From assembly GCF_003858645.1 (NCBI RefSeq), contig NZ_RQJP01000008.1, positions 1 to 64,000 on the forward strand: a stretch of 64,000 bases of DNA. The letters are read 5' to 3'. Both the position numbers and the translations under genes were made by a program. The stretch is from Larkinella knui (GTDB lineage Bacteria; Bacteroidota; Bacteroidia; Cytophagales; Spirosomataceae). Shown here in pieces: positions 26,829 through 37,600 of the stretch (the first letter of the stretch is position 1; each line of letters starts with the position of its first letter). The notes under the pieces are model-generated. The model worked only from the letters and a program-made list of their open reading frames with translations. It was not told the origin of the DNA and searched no databases.

Positions 26829-29600
26829 CTACTCTTTCGTAATAATCTCGTCCAGATTCAACATCGTATTGGCGGTAATCGTCAGCGCGGCCAGTTGGGG
26901 CGTGGCGTTTTCGGCGGCCAGTAACTTCTGTGCATCGGTCGGATGCTGTTGGTAATAACGCTCCGATTTGCGGTACAATCCCACCAGCACCGCCAGCTTT
27001 TGGGGCGCCGGATTACGCTGCATAACCTGCCGGAAACCCGCCTGAATTTGTTGGTCGGCGGTTTTTCCCCGCTTCTGCATCAACTCCGCCAGCATCCGGG
27101 CCGATTCCACAAAAACCGGGTCGTTCAGGGTGACGAGGGCTTGTAAAGGCGTGTTTGTCCGGATTCGTCGCACCTGACAAAACTCGCGGCTTGGACTATC
27201 GAACGTAATCATCGACGGATACGGCGAGGTTCGTTTCCAGTAGGTGTACAACGCCCGGCGGTAGCGGTCTTCTCCTTCGCTCAGTTTCCAGCTTTCTCCG
27301 TTGTAGGGCGACTGCCAGATGCCGTCGGGCTGAACGGGTTTCACGCTGGGTCCAAACCGTTTGTGACTCAACAAGCCGCTGGTTGCCAGGGCCTGATCCC
27401 GAACCTGTTCGGCGGTTAACCGAACGCGGGGGCCGCGGGCCAGCCAGCGATTGAAAGGATCTTTGGCCACCAGTTCCTCCGAAGCTTCCGAACGCTGGCG
27501 GTAGGTAGCCGACAGAACCAGGCGTTTGAGCAGGCGTTTCACCGACCACTGATCGGTTTCCATGAATTCGGCAGCCAGGTAATCCAGCAGTTCGCGGTGG
27601 GTGGGCGGGATTCCCTGCGTTCCCAGATCTTCTACGGTTTCGACCAGACCGGTTCCGAAAAGTTGTTCCCAAAAACGGTTGACGGCCACCCGCGCCGTTA
27701 ACGGATGCTCCCGATCGACCATCCACTTCGCCAGTCCCAGGCGGTTGCGGGGTACGGGTTTTCCGTTGGTATCGGTCGGCAAGGGAGGCAGTGATTTGGG
27801 CACGTCGGGTTGCACCGGTTTTCCTTTTACCAGCCAGTTTCCCCGCTCAAAGACGTGGGTTTTCCGGGCAAAATCGCCGGTCCCTTCCAGCAAGACCGGC
27901 GTCGATTCCGGTTTGGCGTTCAACAAAGCCTGAAGTTTCACATCCATTTCGCCCAAAACCGTAGCGGATGTGCCCGGTATGGCGGGCCGAAACGACACCC
28001 ACTTGATCATCGTCCAGTCCTTCGGTTGCTTCGGGCTGTCCATCGTCAGGTACAGATGATGGCGACCCGAAACGGCCGGAAGCGCGTAGATCATCACGGT
28101 ATCGCGCCATTGACTACCGGTTTTCGGTACGGGAATCGTCAGCAGTTTCGGACCGGTCGGGCTGTTCTGGTGGAGCGTTAAAACCGCCTTTTCGGCATTG
28201 GTTCCGACGGAAATAATCAGGCGATTTGCACCCGTCAGCGCCACGTTTTTGATGCGGGCCGAGCCGCCGTGTTGCACGCCGAAAAACTTGGCATCCAGCA
28301 GCGACGCGTTGACGTACTGATCGAAATCGTGGGAATTGATCTTGGGTTCGGTCAACCGAACGAAGTTGACCAACTCCTGAACCTGCTGAGGATGAGCCGT
28401 GTGCGACGCCACCCAGGTTTTCAGTTCGGCCACTTTCACCGAGTCCTGATCCTTGAAAAACCGGAGCGTAGGCGTATCGGTCTGGACGTCTTCGTCGCGG
28501 GTGTTGTTGAAAAACGCCAGGTATTTGTAGTATTCGTCGTGCACAAACGGATCGTACGGATGACTGTGGCACTGCACACACGCGAAGGTCGTTCCCTGAA
28601 AAACATCCCAGGTCGTGTTGACGCGGTCGATAACGGCGGCCGTCCGAAACTCCTCATCCTGCGTTCCGCCCTCGTCATTGGTCATCGTGTTGCGGTGGAA
28701 ACCGGTCGCAATGAGCTGATCGTCAGTCGGTTTCGGCAGCAAATCACCCGCCAGTTGCTCAATCGTGAACTGGTCGTAGGGCTTATCGGAGTTGAACGCG
28801 TTGATGACCCAATCGCGGTAGCGCCAGATTTTTCGTTCGGTATCCTTTTCGTAGCCTTTCGAGTCGGCATAGCGGGCCAGGTCGAGCCAGAGCGCGGTCC
28901 AGCGTTCGCCGTAATCCGGTGAGGCCAGCAGTCGGTCCACTACTTTCTCGTAGGCATTCGGCGATGGGTCGTTTACAAAATTCGCCACGTCCTGCTGCGT
29001 AGGCGGCAAACCGGTCAGATCGAGGGAAACCCGGCGGATGAGCGTCACCCGGTCCGTTTCCGGGGAGGGTTTCAGGGATTGGCCCCGGAGTTTTTCGAGA
29101 ACAAACGGGTCGATTTCATTTTTTACCCAGTCAGTTTCGTCATTTTTGGAAACTCCTAACCGGCTCCAGAACGTACCAACCGGCGGGATTTCCGGTTTTT
29201 CGATGCGGGTATACGCCCAGTGATCACCCCATTCGGCCCCCTGATCGATCCACTTTCGGAGCATTTCAATTTCTTCCGGTTTCAGGGGTGGCGCGTCGAG
29301 CGGCATGCGTTCGTCGTGGTCGGTGAGCGTCAACCGGCGAATCATTTCACTGGCTTCGGCATCGCCGGGAATGAGGGCGGGTTTGCCGGATTTTGTGGGC
29401 GCAACCGCTTCGTGCCGGAACAGCACGGAAAATCCGCCCGCTTTTTTGACGCCCCCGTGGCAGGCAATGCAGTTTTTATTCAGCAGTGGTTTAACCTGCG
29501 TGTTGAAATCGATGCGGTCTTCGAACAAACCCAGGAACGACGACAGCAACAAGCCCATTCCCACCACCGCGCCACTGACTATGATTACTTTTGTGTTCAT
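26829..29600 (-). CDS. Planctomycete-type cytochrome-like DUF1549/DUF1553 protein (cassette A)
   Basis: 923 aa from the ATG at 29600. This start aligns exactly with the paralogue at 59612 and puts a signal-anchor helix at residues 4-24; an upstream in-frame ATG is rejected. Domain order: PSCyt1 with CIACH (Cys44, Cys47, His48), a covalent haem c site; DUF1549 with a second CxxCH, CVQCH (Cys341, Cys344, His345) followed by SHPYDPF; a beta-sandwich region; and DUF1553 with GLAKWMV, VAVNRFWEQLFGTG, DLGTQG and, near the end, SREFCQVRRIRTNTPLQALVTL. It is inferred to be an envelope redox protein acting with DUF1501. It is co-transcribed with DUF1501 and preceded by the shared promoter-like module at 29633-29699. 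Confidence 0.93.
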   Translation of the reverse strand: MNTKVIIVSGAVVGMGLLLSSFLGLFEDRIDFNTQVKPLLNKNCIACHGGVKKAGGFSVLFRHEAVAPTKSGKPALIPGDAEASEMIRRLTLTDHDERMPLDAPPLKPEEIEMLRKWIDQGAEWGDHWAYTRIEKPEIPPVGTFWSRLGVSKNDETDWVKNEIDPFVLEKLRGQSLKPSPETDRVTLIRRVSLDLTGLPPTQQDVANFVNDPSPNAYEKVVDRLLASPDYGERWTALWLDLARYADSKGYEKDTERKIWRYRDWVINAFNSDKPYDQFTIEQLAGDLLPKPTDDQLIATGFHRNTMTNDEGGTQDEEFRTAAVIDRVNTTWDVFQGTTFACVQCHSHPYDPFVHDEYYKYLAFFNNTRDEDVQTDTPTLRFFKDQDSVKVAELKTWVASHTAHPQQVQELVNFVRLTEPKINSHDFDQYVNASLLDAKFFGVQHGGSARIKNVALTGANRLIISVGTNAEKAVLTLHQNSPTGPKLLTIPVPKTGSQWRDTVMIYALPAVSGRHHLYLTMDSPKQPKDWTMIKWVSFRPAIPGTSATVLGEMDVKLQALLNAKPESTPVLLEGTGDFARKTHVFERGNWLVKGKPVQPDVPKSLPPLPTDTNGKPVPRNRLGLAKWMVDREHPLTARVAVNRFWEQLFGTGLVETVEDLGTQGIPPTHRELLDYLAAEFMETDQWSVKRLLKRLVLSATYRQRSEASEELVAKDPFNRWLARGPRVRLTAEQVRDQALATSGLLSHKRFGPSVKPVQPDGIWQSPYNGESWKLSEGEDRYRRALYTYWKRTSPYPSMITFDSPSREFCQVRRIRTNTPLQALVTLNDPVFVESARMLAELMQKRGKTADQQIQAGFRQVMQRNPAPQKLAVLVGLYRKSERYYQQHPTDAQKLLAAENATPQLAALTITANTMLNLDEIITKE

Positions 29601-29632
29601 ACGCTGCCCAACCGGACGGTATTGATCCAACA

Positions 29633-29699
29633 CAAATTTAGTCAGTAATAGTCCTAAGCGGAATGGAGCAAATTTTGCATTTCATGGATAATTTTACGG
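29633..29699 (-). promoter_or_regulatory. Shared promoter module, copy upstream of cassette A
   Basis: Read on the minus strand: CCGTAAAATTATCCAT (29699-29684), then GCAAAATTTG, CTCCATT (29668-29662) and TAAATTTG (29640-29633). The last is a perfect match to the Bacteroidetes -7 consensus TAnnTTTG. The TTTG lies 33 bp before the DUF1549 start codon. Two other copies with identical spacing are at 37863-37929 and 46595-46661. Confidence 0.6.
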
Positions 29700-29706
29700 T
29701 TTTAGC

Positions 29707-32700
29707 TCATTTTCTCCGGGGTCGAAAAACCTGCAACGCGCCCTTGTTGGCCGAAACCACAATCAGGCGTTTGGCCGGGTTGTTCAATCCGATGATGAAT
29801 TTGCAATCGCCGTCGGCCAGAAAACCGGTTTGTGGAAAAAGCAACGGCTGAAAACCGCCTTTCCCGTTTCCTTTCAGCACCAGACCCGTCAGGGCATCGT
29901 ACTGCCCGGCCACCGACTCGGCTTCGTAGGCATTGCCCACCGCCAGCACATCCAGCTGACCATCCTGATCGATGTCTTCCACCAGCAGGCTTTGAATGGG
30001 AGCCCACTGCGCCGGAGCGGGCAGGGGTTGCAGCCGAAAATTGCCCCCGGTATTTTCCAGAAGCACACTTTGCTGCCAGCACGCCTGAAGAACCGTACTG
30101 GCCTGCCGTTTGTCGTCAGGCAACAGGTCGGTCAATTTGGCTTTTGCGTACAGGGCGTAATTGGTAAACTGCTTTTTGATGACGGGCAATTGCCGGCCCA
30201 GTTCGTCGCGGGACGCAATCGGGTATTCGATGCCGCCCAGGTAATACGAACCCAGGGCATCGAGCCGCCCGTTGCCGTCGTAATCGGCCGCGTAAATGCG
30301 CATCGGCTCGCCGGACGACACCCGGTAGCGGCTGTTCAACCCCAGATTGCCGATCACAAAATCTACGTCGCCGTCCTGATCAAAATCACCCGAACGAATG
30401 CAATTCCAGAACCCTTCCGACCCTTTCAGCGCATCGAATGAGGCTGGCGCGAGCCGCCCGCGGTTGTTTTTAAAAACCGTAATCGGCATCATTTCGCCCA
30501 CCACCACCAGATCCGGCCACGAATCCTGGTCGATGTCGGCCCAAACCGCATCGGTCACCATGCCGATGTTCCGCAGGTTGGGAGCCAGTTGATCGGTTGC
30601 ATCCCGAAAGCGGCCTTTTTCATTGACCAGCAGATAGCTTTCGCCGGGAAGCGGATACTGCAACGCCTTCAACCGTCCCCCCCGAAACAGATCGAGGTCG
30701 CCGTCTTTGTCAAAATCAAGGGCCATAACGCACGAACCGCTGTGGCGGATGGCGGGCAACCGGTCAGTTACCTTCGTGAAGTTTCCTTTTCCGTCGTTGA
30801 GATACAGCCGGTCCTGGTAATACTCGGAACCGTCGTAATATTCATTGGAACCGCTGACGATGTACAGATCCTGGTCGTTGTCGCCGTCGGCATCGAACAA
30901 CAACGCCCCGACGTCTTCTTCGTCTTTCGGCAGCGATTCGTCGGTATACGGTTTTTCGACAAACCGCCCCGCCGGTGTCTGGATCAACAGTTTTCCGTAA
31001 TGCCGAAACGAACCGCCGATGAATACATCGTCCAGACCGTCGCCGTTTACATCACCAGCCGCCAGTTTGGGGCCTTGCTGGGAGAGCTTATGGGGCAAAA
31101 GCGGCTCCTGATTGTAGTCCAGATACGATTCTTCCTGGTGCACAAACTGAATCCCGGAGGCCCGGGTTACGTCGGTCAGCAGCGTGGCCGGGCGGTTTTC
31201 CGGTTGCTTAACGGTGGGGAAAGCCTGACGGTAATCGACGGTCAACAGCCGGTCGATGGCCGGTTTTTTCAGCGTCTGGGCGTTGCCGTCCGGCCAGACC
31301 ACCGTCAGCGAATCAACGGTTTTGCCTGAACCCAATCCAAAATGAATGATGTAATCGACGGAGGATTGAAACCCGCGCGTAACCGCCTGGTGGTGCGTTT
31401 GCGTCAGTCCTTTGCTATAAAGCGTCACATCGACTCCCAGCCCAAACGGATTCTGCTTTGGTCCCTGCAATTTCAGTTGCAGATAATGGGTGTTGGCGGT
31501 ATTGTTTTGCAGGATGTAGGCGTCCTGATTGATGTTGTTGACGATTAAATCCAAATCACCGTCGCGGTCCAGATCGGCGTAGGCCGAGCCGTTCGACAGC
31601 GACGGTTCAGCTCCAAACCAGGAAGCCGTCACATCGTCGAACGTCAGATCCCGGTGGTTCCGAAAAAACCGGTTCGGCTTTTTGATGCTCGGCATTTTGG
31701 GCGCGCCCTGCCGCAAATAGGCGTTAATTTCTTCGGGGGTGCGGTTTCCCTGCGCAAACGAATCATTGAATGACACAAAATCCAGATCGGTAATATCGCG
31801 CAGATAGCCGTTGGTGATCATCAAATCCCGCCAGCCATCGTTGTCCAGATCCGCCAGCAGCGGTGACCAGCTCCAGTCGGTGGCCGAAATACCGGCAAAC
31901 TGCCCGATTTCCGAAAAAACCATTCGGCCGTCGGGGGCTTTTCCCTCGTTCACCTGGAGCATGTTCCGCATAAACTGCGGGTGGTAGCCTTGCCGGATGG
32001 TGCTTTCAAACTGCTGGTAATTGGCCGGACCCGCCATTTTTTTGCGCTGCTCGTTGTCGGCCGGGAGCATATCCGCCACCACCAGATCCGGCAAGCCGTC
32101 GTTGTTGATGTCGGCAGCATCACACCCCATCGAAAACTGGCTGTGGTGCTTGAAATACGTTTTGCCGACTTCGCTAAACGTGCCGTTCCGGTTGTTGACG
32201 TACAGAAAATCATTCGCCAGAAAATCGTTGGCGACGTAAATATCCTCCCAGCCGTCCTGGTTGAAATCCGAAACCGTCAGTCCCAGACCGAAACCATCGT
32301 GGAGAATTCCCGCCAATTGGGTGACGTCCGTAAACCGGGGGCCGGACGCGTCCGAATCGTTGCGAAACAGTCTGTCGTTGGCCAGCCCGGACCCATCGGT
32401 GATAACCGGCGTGACCTGGTTCGGGTTGCGAATTCGGTTCGTGCTGGTCAGCAGATACACGTCCAGATCGCCGTCCTTGTCGTAGTCGAAAAAAGTAGCC
32501 TGATTGGTGTAGCTGGTATCGGCCAGCCCGTATCGTTCGGCGCTTTCTTCAAAGCGAAAGTTGCCTTTGTTGATGTAAAGCTGGTTTTTCCGGCGGTTGC
32601 CTTCGTAATTCCCCGATTTGCAGACGTAAATATCCAGCAAGCCGTCGGCGTTCACATCCGCCATCGTCACGCCCGTCGACCAGCCGCTTTTCTGAATACC

Positions 32701-33015
32701 GGCGCTGGCGGTCACGTCCTGAAAGGTGGGCGAACCCGACCCGGCTTTCGTCGTATTCCGATACACCCGGTCGCCCACCTGATTGCCGGTGAAATACAAA
32801 TCGGGCAGGTTGTCGTTGTTCAGATCGCCAACCGCTACGCCCCCGCCATTGTAGACGTAATAATAATCGACCAGATTAAACGAGTCGTTTTCGGTAACGG
32901 TATTCTGAAAACGAACGCCCGATTCGGCGGCTGACAACGTCGTAAACAGCGTTTTGGGCTTTTGCTCGCAGGCCATCAGGCCCAGAAAAATCAGCAGGAC
33001 GAACAGGTACTTCAT
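29707..33015 (-). CDS. VCBS/FG-GAP repeat lipoprotein with ASPIC/UnbV domain
   Basis: 1102 aa from the ATG at 33015, which gives a lipoprotein signal ending LGLMAC (Cys16). Tandem FG-GAP/VCBS blades carry Ca2+-loop motifs of the DxNxDGxxD type: DLNNDNLPDLYF, DVNADGLLDIYV, DYDKDGDLDVYL and others. They form two propellers separated by an ASPIC/UnbV domain (roughly residues 520-590, with GFQSSVDYIIHFGLG and SLTVVWPDG). This is the CRTAC/enediyne-associated 'VCBS-ASPIC' family often encoded next to SusC/D pairs. A surface ligand-binding role is likely; catalysis is not indicated. It lies 81 bp downstream of SusD-2 on the same strand with a terminator-like hairpin between, so expression is probably attenuated relative to SusCD. 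Confidence 0.92.
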   Translation of the reverse strand: MKYLFVLLIFLGLMACEQKPKTLFTTLSAAESGVRFQNTVTENDSFNLVDYYYVYNGGGVAVGDLNNDNLPDLYFTGNQVGDRVYRNTTKAGSGSPTFQDVTASAGIQKSGWSTGVTMADVNADGLLDIYVCKSGNYEGNRRKNQLYINKGNFRFEESAERYGLADTSYTNQATFFDYDKDGDLDVYLLTSTNRIRNPNQVTPVITDGSGLANDRLFRNDSDASGPRFTDVTQLAGILHDGFGLGLTVSDFNQDGWEDIYVANDFLANDFLYVNNRNGTFSEVGKTYFKHHSQFSMGCDAADINNDGLPDLVVADMLPADNEQRKKMAGPANYQQFESTIRQGYHPQFMRNMLQVNEGKAPDGRMVFSEIGQFAGISATDWSWSPLLADLDNDGWRDLMITNGYLRDITDLDFVSFNDSFAQGNRTPEEINAYLRQGAPKMPSIKKPNRFFRNHRDLTFDDVTASWFGAEPSLSNGSAYADLDRDGDLDLIVNNINQDAYILQNNTANTHYLQLKLQGPKQNPFGLGVDVTLYSKGLTQTHHQAVTRGFQSSVDYIIHFGLGSGKTVDSLTVVWPDGNAQTLKKPAIDRLLTVDYRQAFPTVKQPENRPATLLTDVTRASGIQFVHQEESYLDYNQEPLLPHKLSQQGPKLAAGDVNGDGLDDVFIGGSFRHYGKLLIQTPAGRFVEKPYTDESLPKDEEDVGALLFDADGDNDQDLYIVSGSNEYYDGSEYYQDRLYLNDGKGNFTKVTDRLPAIRHSGSCVMALDFDKDGDLDLFRGGRLKALQYPLPGESYLLVNEKGRFRDATDQLAPNLRNIGMVTDAVWADIDQDSWPDLVVVGEMMPITVFKNNRGRLAPASFDALKGSEGFWNCIRSGDFDQDGDVDFVIGNLGLNSRYRVSSGEPMRIYAADYDGNGRLDALGSYYLGGIEYPIASRDELGRQLPVIKKQFTNYALYAKAKLTDLLPDDKRQASTVLQACWQQSVLLENTGGNFRLQPLPAPAQWAPIQSLLVEDIDQDGQLDVLAVGNAYEAESVAGQYDALTGLVLKGNGKGGFQPLLFPQTGFLADGDCKFIIGLNNPAKRLIVVSANKGALQVFRPRRK

Positions 33016-33044
33016 AAGAGCAAGGTCGCGAAAAAACAAAAATC

Positions 33045-33069
33045 AAAAAAGGGCTCGTTAAAGCCCCTT
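33045..33069 (-). terminator. Intrinsic terminator or attenuator between SusD-2 and the VCBS gene
   Basis: On the minus strand AAAGGGGCT, loop TTAACG, AGCCC and a TTTTTT tract. It sits inside an otherwise co-directional gene cluster, so partial read-through is likely. Confidence 0.65.
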
Positions 33070-33096
33070 TCTGATTGATTTATTTTGGGTATTAGT

Positions 33097-34665
33097 TTAC
33101 TGCCACACCGGATTCTGTTTCACATTCGGGTTGCCCTGAATTTCTTTCAGCGGCAGCGGCAACACGTAATCACGCGGTTTGAGGGTTCGGCCCACCTTAT
33201 ACTTCGTGATGTAATGATTGATGTGAGCCCCCAGGTAATCCGGTTGTCCGCCCGGTTTGCTTTTCCGGCGCAGTTCCGGATACATAACCTGCTCAAAAAC
33301 AAACTCTTTCTCGCGTTCGTCGATGATGGCGTCGCGCAGCGCCGACTGGCTCAACCCGCTCAGGGCTGCTAAACCGGCCCGGGCTCGCACCTTGTTGATG
33401 CCCATAAATTTGTCGCCCGTATTGCTTTCGTTGCAGGCTTCGGAGTGACCGAGCAGGATGTCGGCCAGCCGGATGTAGATCGTATTCTTCTCGGTATTGT
33501 TGTAATTAATGCCCAACTCCACCAGTTTGCCCGCCCACGCTTTGCCAAAAACCATTTGCGAAGGATCGTTCGGATTGGCATCGGTTTTGACAATACCGCC
33601 GAAGCGCGACAGGTTAAAGTCGGCCGTTGGACTCCACTTCACAATGGGATACTGACCGTTTATTTTGCCCAACCGACCAGTCGGATACGATTCGATAAAG
33701 GTCGCGTCGATGCGCTTGTCCTTGTTGTCGTACGAAGCCCGGAATTCCTGTGTGGCACTCAGCCAGCTCCAGCCCGCCCCACCCAGTTCACTCGGGTAAT
33801 CTTCGGGGTTGAAGTGGGCCGAATGCACATCCCATTCGCTGGCGTTGGCGGCTGCCGAAACCTGGGCTTCAAAAATCCGTTCGCCCTGGTTTTCGTGTGC
33901 CAGGTCGAAGTTGTAGCCAAAGTTTTCATACAGTTGCAACCCGCTGTTGTTGATGATGTCTTCGGCCGTGGCTTTGGCCTCGGCCCATTTTTCATCCCAG
34001 AGCTGGGCTTTCATCAGGATCGATTTTGCGGCCCATTTCGTGGCTCTTCCGGCATCCGCCCCGGTATACGCTGCGGGCAACGCTTCGGCAGCGGCTTTGG
34101 CATCGGCGTAAATCTGGTCGATTACGGCGCGTTTTCCACCCGCATTGGTCGGCAATTCGCTGATTCCTTTCGTCGATTTGATGGTCAGCGGAGGATTGTC
34201 GAAGTAGCTCAGCAGGCCGTAGTAATAGAAAGCCCGCAGAAAGAGCGCTTCCCCTTTCAGCCGTTTCACCAGCGCGTCGTTGGTCGGATCTTTCATCGCA
34301 TCGGCGATTTCGATGGCGGCATTGGCCCGGTTGATGGAGCGGTAACTGATCGACCAGTAGGCTTCGATGTATTCGTCGCCCGAACCGACATTGCCCTGGT
34401 TATACTGCAACGGCCCTTTTTCCCAACCGATCTGATCACCCGTCAGGCATTCAAAAACGTAGCGGTCGTAGAAATAACCGGAATACCCGGAGTTCAGGTC
34501 GTCGTAAATCCCGTTGACGCCCAGTTGCAGTTCGGTGGCGGACTTATAAAACGTATCGGGATTAATGAAGTCAGGCGTCTCCTTTAAATCCGAACAACCG
34601 ACGCCCGTGGCCAGGACTGACACCAGCAGCAGGGCTTTAATTCTGGAGTTTATAGTACGATTCAT
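33097..34665 (-). CDS. SusD/RagB-type lipoprotein (locus 2)
   Basis: 522 aa from the ATG at 34665, which gives MNRTINSRIKALLLVSVLAT and lipobox GVGC (Cys24). Longer in-frame starts overlap the SusC gene and lack a signal. Family marks: LKGEALFLRAFYYYGLLSYF, IRLADILLGHSEACNE, INKVRARAGL, and a C-terminus with KEFVFEQVMYPELRRK and LPLPLKEIQGNPNVKQNPVW. It starts 31 bp after the SusC-2 stop. It binds the glycan or other nutrient at the surface and works with SusC-2. The substrate is unknown because no hydrolase lies inside this operon. Confidence 0.95.
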   Translation of the reverse strand: MNRTINSRIKALLLVSVLATGVGCSDLKETPDFINPDTFYKSATELQLGVNGIYDDLNSGYSGYFYDRYVFECLTGDQIGWEKGPLQYNQGNVGSGDEYIEAYWSISYRSINRANAAIEIADAMKDPTNDALVKRLKGEALFLRAFYYYGLLSYFDNPPLTIKSTKGISELPTNAGGKRAVIDQIYADAKAAAEALPAAYTGADAGRATKWAAKSILMKAQLWDEKWAEAKATAEDIINNSGLQLYENFGYNFDLAHENQGERIFEAQVSAAANASEWDVHSAHFNPEDYPSELGGAGWSWLSATQEFRASYDNKDKRIDATFIESYPTGRLGKINGQYPIVKWSPTADFNLSRFGGIVKTDANPNDPSQMVFGKAWAGKLVELGINYNNTEKNTIYIRLADILLGHSEACNESNTGDKFMGINKVRARAGLAALSGLSQSALRDAIIDEREKEFVFEQVMYPELRRKSKPGGQPDYLGAHINHYITKYKVGRTLKPRDYVLPLPLKEIQGNPNVKQNPVWQ

Positions 34666-34696
34666 GTGTTTTGCGAAGATTGAAAAGTTGACCGAA

Positions 34697-37600
34697 TTAG
34701 ATTCCAAGATTGACACCCATCGTAAACATCCGCGCCCGGGGGTAGGCATCGTAGTCGTCACCCCGGTTCAGGTTGTTCTGTCCCTGGTTGTTCACTTCCG
34801 GATCGAACCCTTTGTATTTCGTAATCAGGAACAGGTTCTGACCGCTGGCGTAAATCCGCGCCGTACGAACATACTTGCTCTTGAGCGGCAGCGTGTAGCC
34901 GAGGGCCAGGTTTTGCAGCCGAACAAACGAGCCGTCCTGAATAAAGAACGACGACCGGCGGAAGGAGATAAAATCCCGGCGACCGTCGATCACCGGGCGG
35001 CTTGCACCGGTATTGGTCGGCGTCCACGAATCCGTCAGGATGTTGCCAATCTGGTTGATTTTCTGAACGCCATCGCCCATTTCCGATTGTTGCAGGTTGC
35101 GAACGTCGTTGCCATGAACACCCCGGAAGAAAATCGAGAAGTCGAAGTTCTTGAACTTGACACTCGAATTCAACCCCCAGGTAAATTTCGGATTAGGGTT
35201 GCCAATGATCTGGTAATCAGCATCCGTATATTTGCCATCGCCGTTTACGTCTTCGTATTTGGGATAACCGGCCAAGGCCGCAAAGCTTTTTCCTTCGTCG
35301 TCGCTTTGAAACAGTCCGGTGTATTTGTAGCCTTTCCAGACGCCGATCGGATTGCCAGCTTCTACCCAGCTACCAAACACGCCGAGGTGACCGCTCGTGC
35401 TGTTGGCGAAGAAAGGCGTGCTCTTGCCCAGATCCAGGATTTTGTTCCGCAATACGGAAATATTACCGCTTACGTCCCATTTCAACGCCGAGCGGTTGAT
35501 GATTTTGTAGTTCGTGGAGAACTCGATTCCCTTGTTCGACAGCGACCCCGAGTTCAGCATGATGGTGCTAAAACCGGTGCTCTGCGGAATGGAAACATCC
35601 AGCAGCAAATCGGTGGTTTTGTTGTTGAAAACATCAAACGTCATCGACAGGCGGTTATTCAGCAACGACATGTCCAGACCCAGATTCAACATCGCCGTGC
35701 TTTCCCATTTGAGGTCGGGATTCGCAATCCGGTCGGGACCGTAGCCGGCCACCAACCCGTTTCCAAACACGTAATTGTAGGGAACCAAACCGCCCAGCGA
35801 CCGGTATACCGGAATTTGTGAATTTCCCGTCAAGCCGTAGCTGGCCCGGAATTTGAAGTCGTCGAACACCTTGCTCAACCCCGAATTCTGGAAAAATCCT
35901 TCGTTGACCACACGCCAGCCCAGGGCCGCCGATGGGAAGTTTGCCCATTTGTTGCTCGGCCCGAATTTGGACGACCCATCGCGACGGACGGTTACGGTTA
36001 ACAGGTAGCGGTCTTTCAGGTTGTAATTGACGCGGCCCAAAAACGACCGCAACGTCCAGTCCAGCCGCCCGGAAGTCGGGATCTGCGGTTTGCTACCGTT
36101 CTGCATGTTCACCGACATCGGATCGTCCGAAGGCAAGCCGCGCGTTGCGACGGCGTTGATCTGGTTATTTTCCTTTTGATACGTATACCCCAGGGTCAAA
36201 TCCAGCGTGTGACCCGGCCGGATTTGCTTGTTATAGCTCAGAATATTTTCGTTCAGCAAGCTGCTGACGTTGCGGTTGGCGCGTTCCAGTTGCCGGCCAT
36301 ATTGACGACCGGTGTAGGTGTAATTGTTGTAGAACGTCGTGCGGTTGGCACCCACCACGTCGGCCCCGATGCTGGTCCGGAATTTCAGCCCTTCCAGAAT
36401 GTTGATCGTCAGCGCCGTTGTTCCGAATAAGCGGTTGATGTTATCGCGGTCGTAGCCTTCTTTCGCTTCGGCCAGCGGGTTGATGTTGAAGCGCTGATCG
36501 TAGCTGGGGTAGTTGTAATTGCCGTTCTGGTCATAAACCGCCACGGTTGGGTCAAGGCCCAGGGCCGTGATGATGATACCACCCGGACCGCCCCGGTCGG
36601 TGGCGACGTTGCTGCTTCCCGTCCGGTTATACGACCAGCTGTTGCTCAGCGTAGCCCGGCCATTGAGGAAGTCGTTGTCGAGGTTCAGGCGAAAACCGTA
36701 GCGTTTGAAAAAGGTGTTTTGAACCACCCCTTTATTGTCCAGGTAATTGGCGACAAAGGCGTACCGCATCGCTTTATTACCGCCCGTAAAGGAAAGCTGA
36801 TGGCTCGACAGCGCACCGGTTTGCGAGATGGCATCGAGCCAGTTCGTGCCGGCCCCGATCTGACCAATTTGCGCATCGGTAAAACGCGGACTGCCACCCT
36901 GACTTTTCTCGAGCAGATTCAGGTAGCGGGCATAATCACTGCCATTCAGCACCTCGATCGGGCGGGCAATTTTCTGGAACGAATACGATCCTTCATAATC
37001 GACCCGGCTTTGGCCTTCTTTCCCGCGTCGGGTGGTAATCAGAACGACCCCGTTGGAACCCCGCGACCCGTAAATGGACGTTGCGGAGGCATCTTTCAGG
37101 ATTTCGATCGACTCGATTTCGTTGGGATTGATGGTCGCCATGGCGTTGCTGGCCTGCCGGTTTCCCGACGTTCCCATGGCCCCATTGTCGGGATACATGG
37201 GAAAACCGTCGATGACATACAGCGGCTCACTCCCGCTGTTGATGGAGTTGGCACCCCGAACGCGAATGGAAATGCCACCGCCCGGCGCGGCCGAACTCTG
37301 GGTGACCTGCACCCCCGGTGCCCGCGACTGAATGGCCTGATCGACCGAAATAACCGGCATTTCCTTAATGGCGTCGGCCTTGATCGTCGATACCGAACCG
37401 GTCAAATCACTCTTTTTTACCGTTCCGTACCCCACCACGACCACTTCTTCCAGGCTGCGCGTATCCGTCAGCATTTTAATAGTCAGACTGGTGCGGCTGC
37501 CGACAACAGTTTCCTGCGTCACGTAGCCTACGTAGCTGAAAACCAGCGTTTCGGTCGGTGTGGTATTGATCTGAAAACCGCCGGAAGCGTCGGTTGTTGT

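Noticed and set aside
33445-34587. 380-codon plus-strand frame
   Set aside because: Antisense to SusD-2, with low-complexity composition and no domain.
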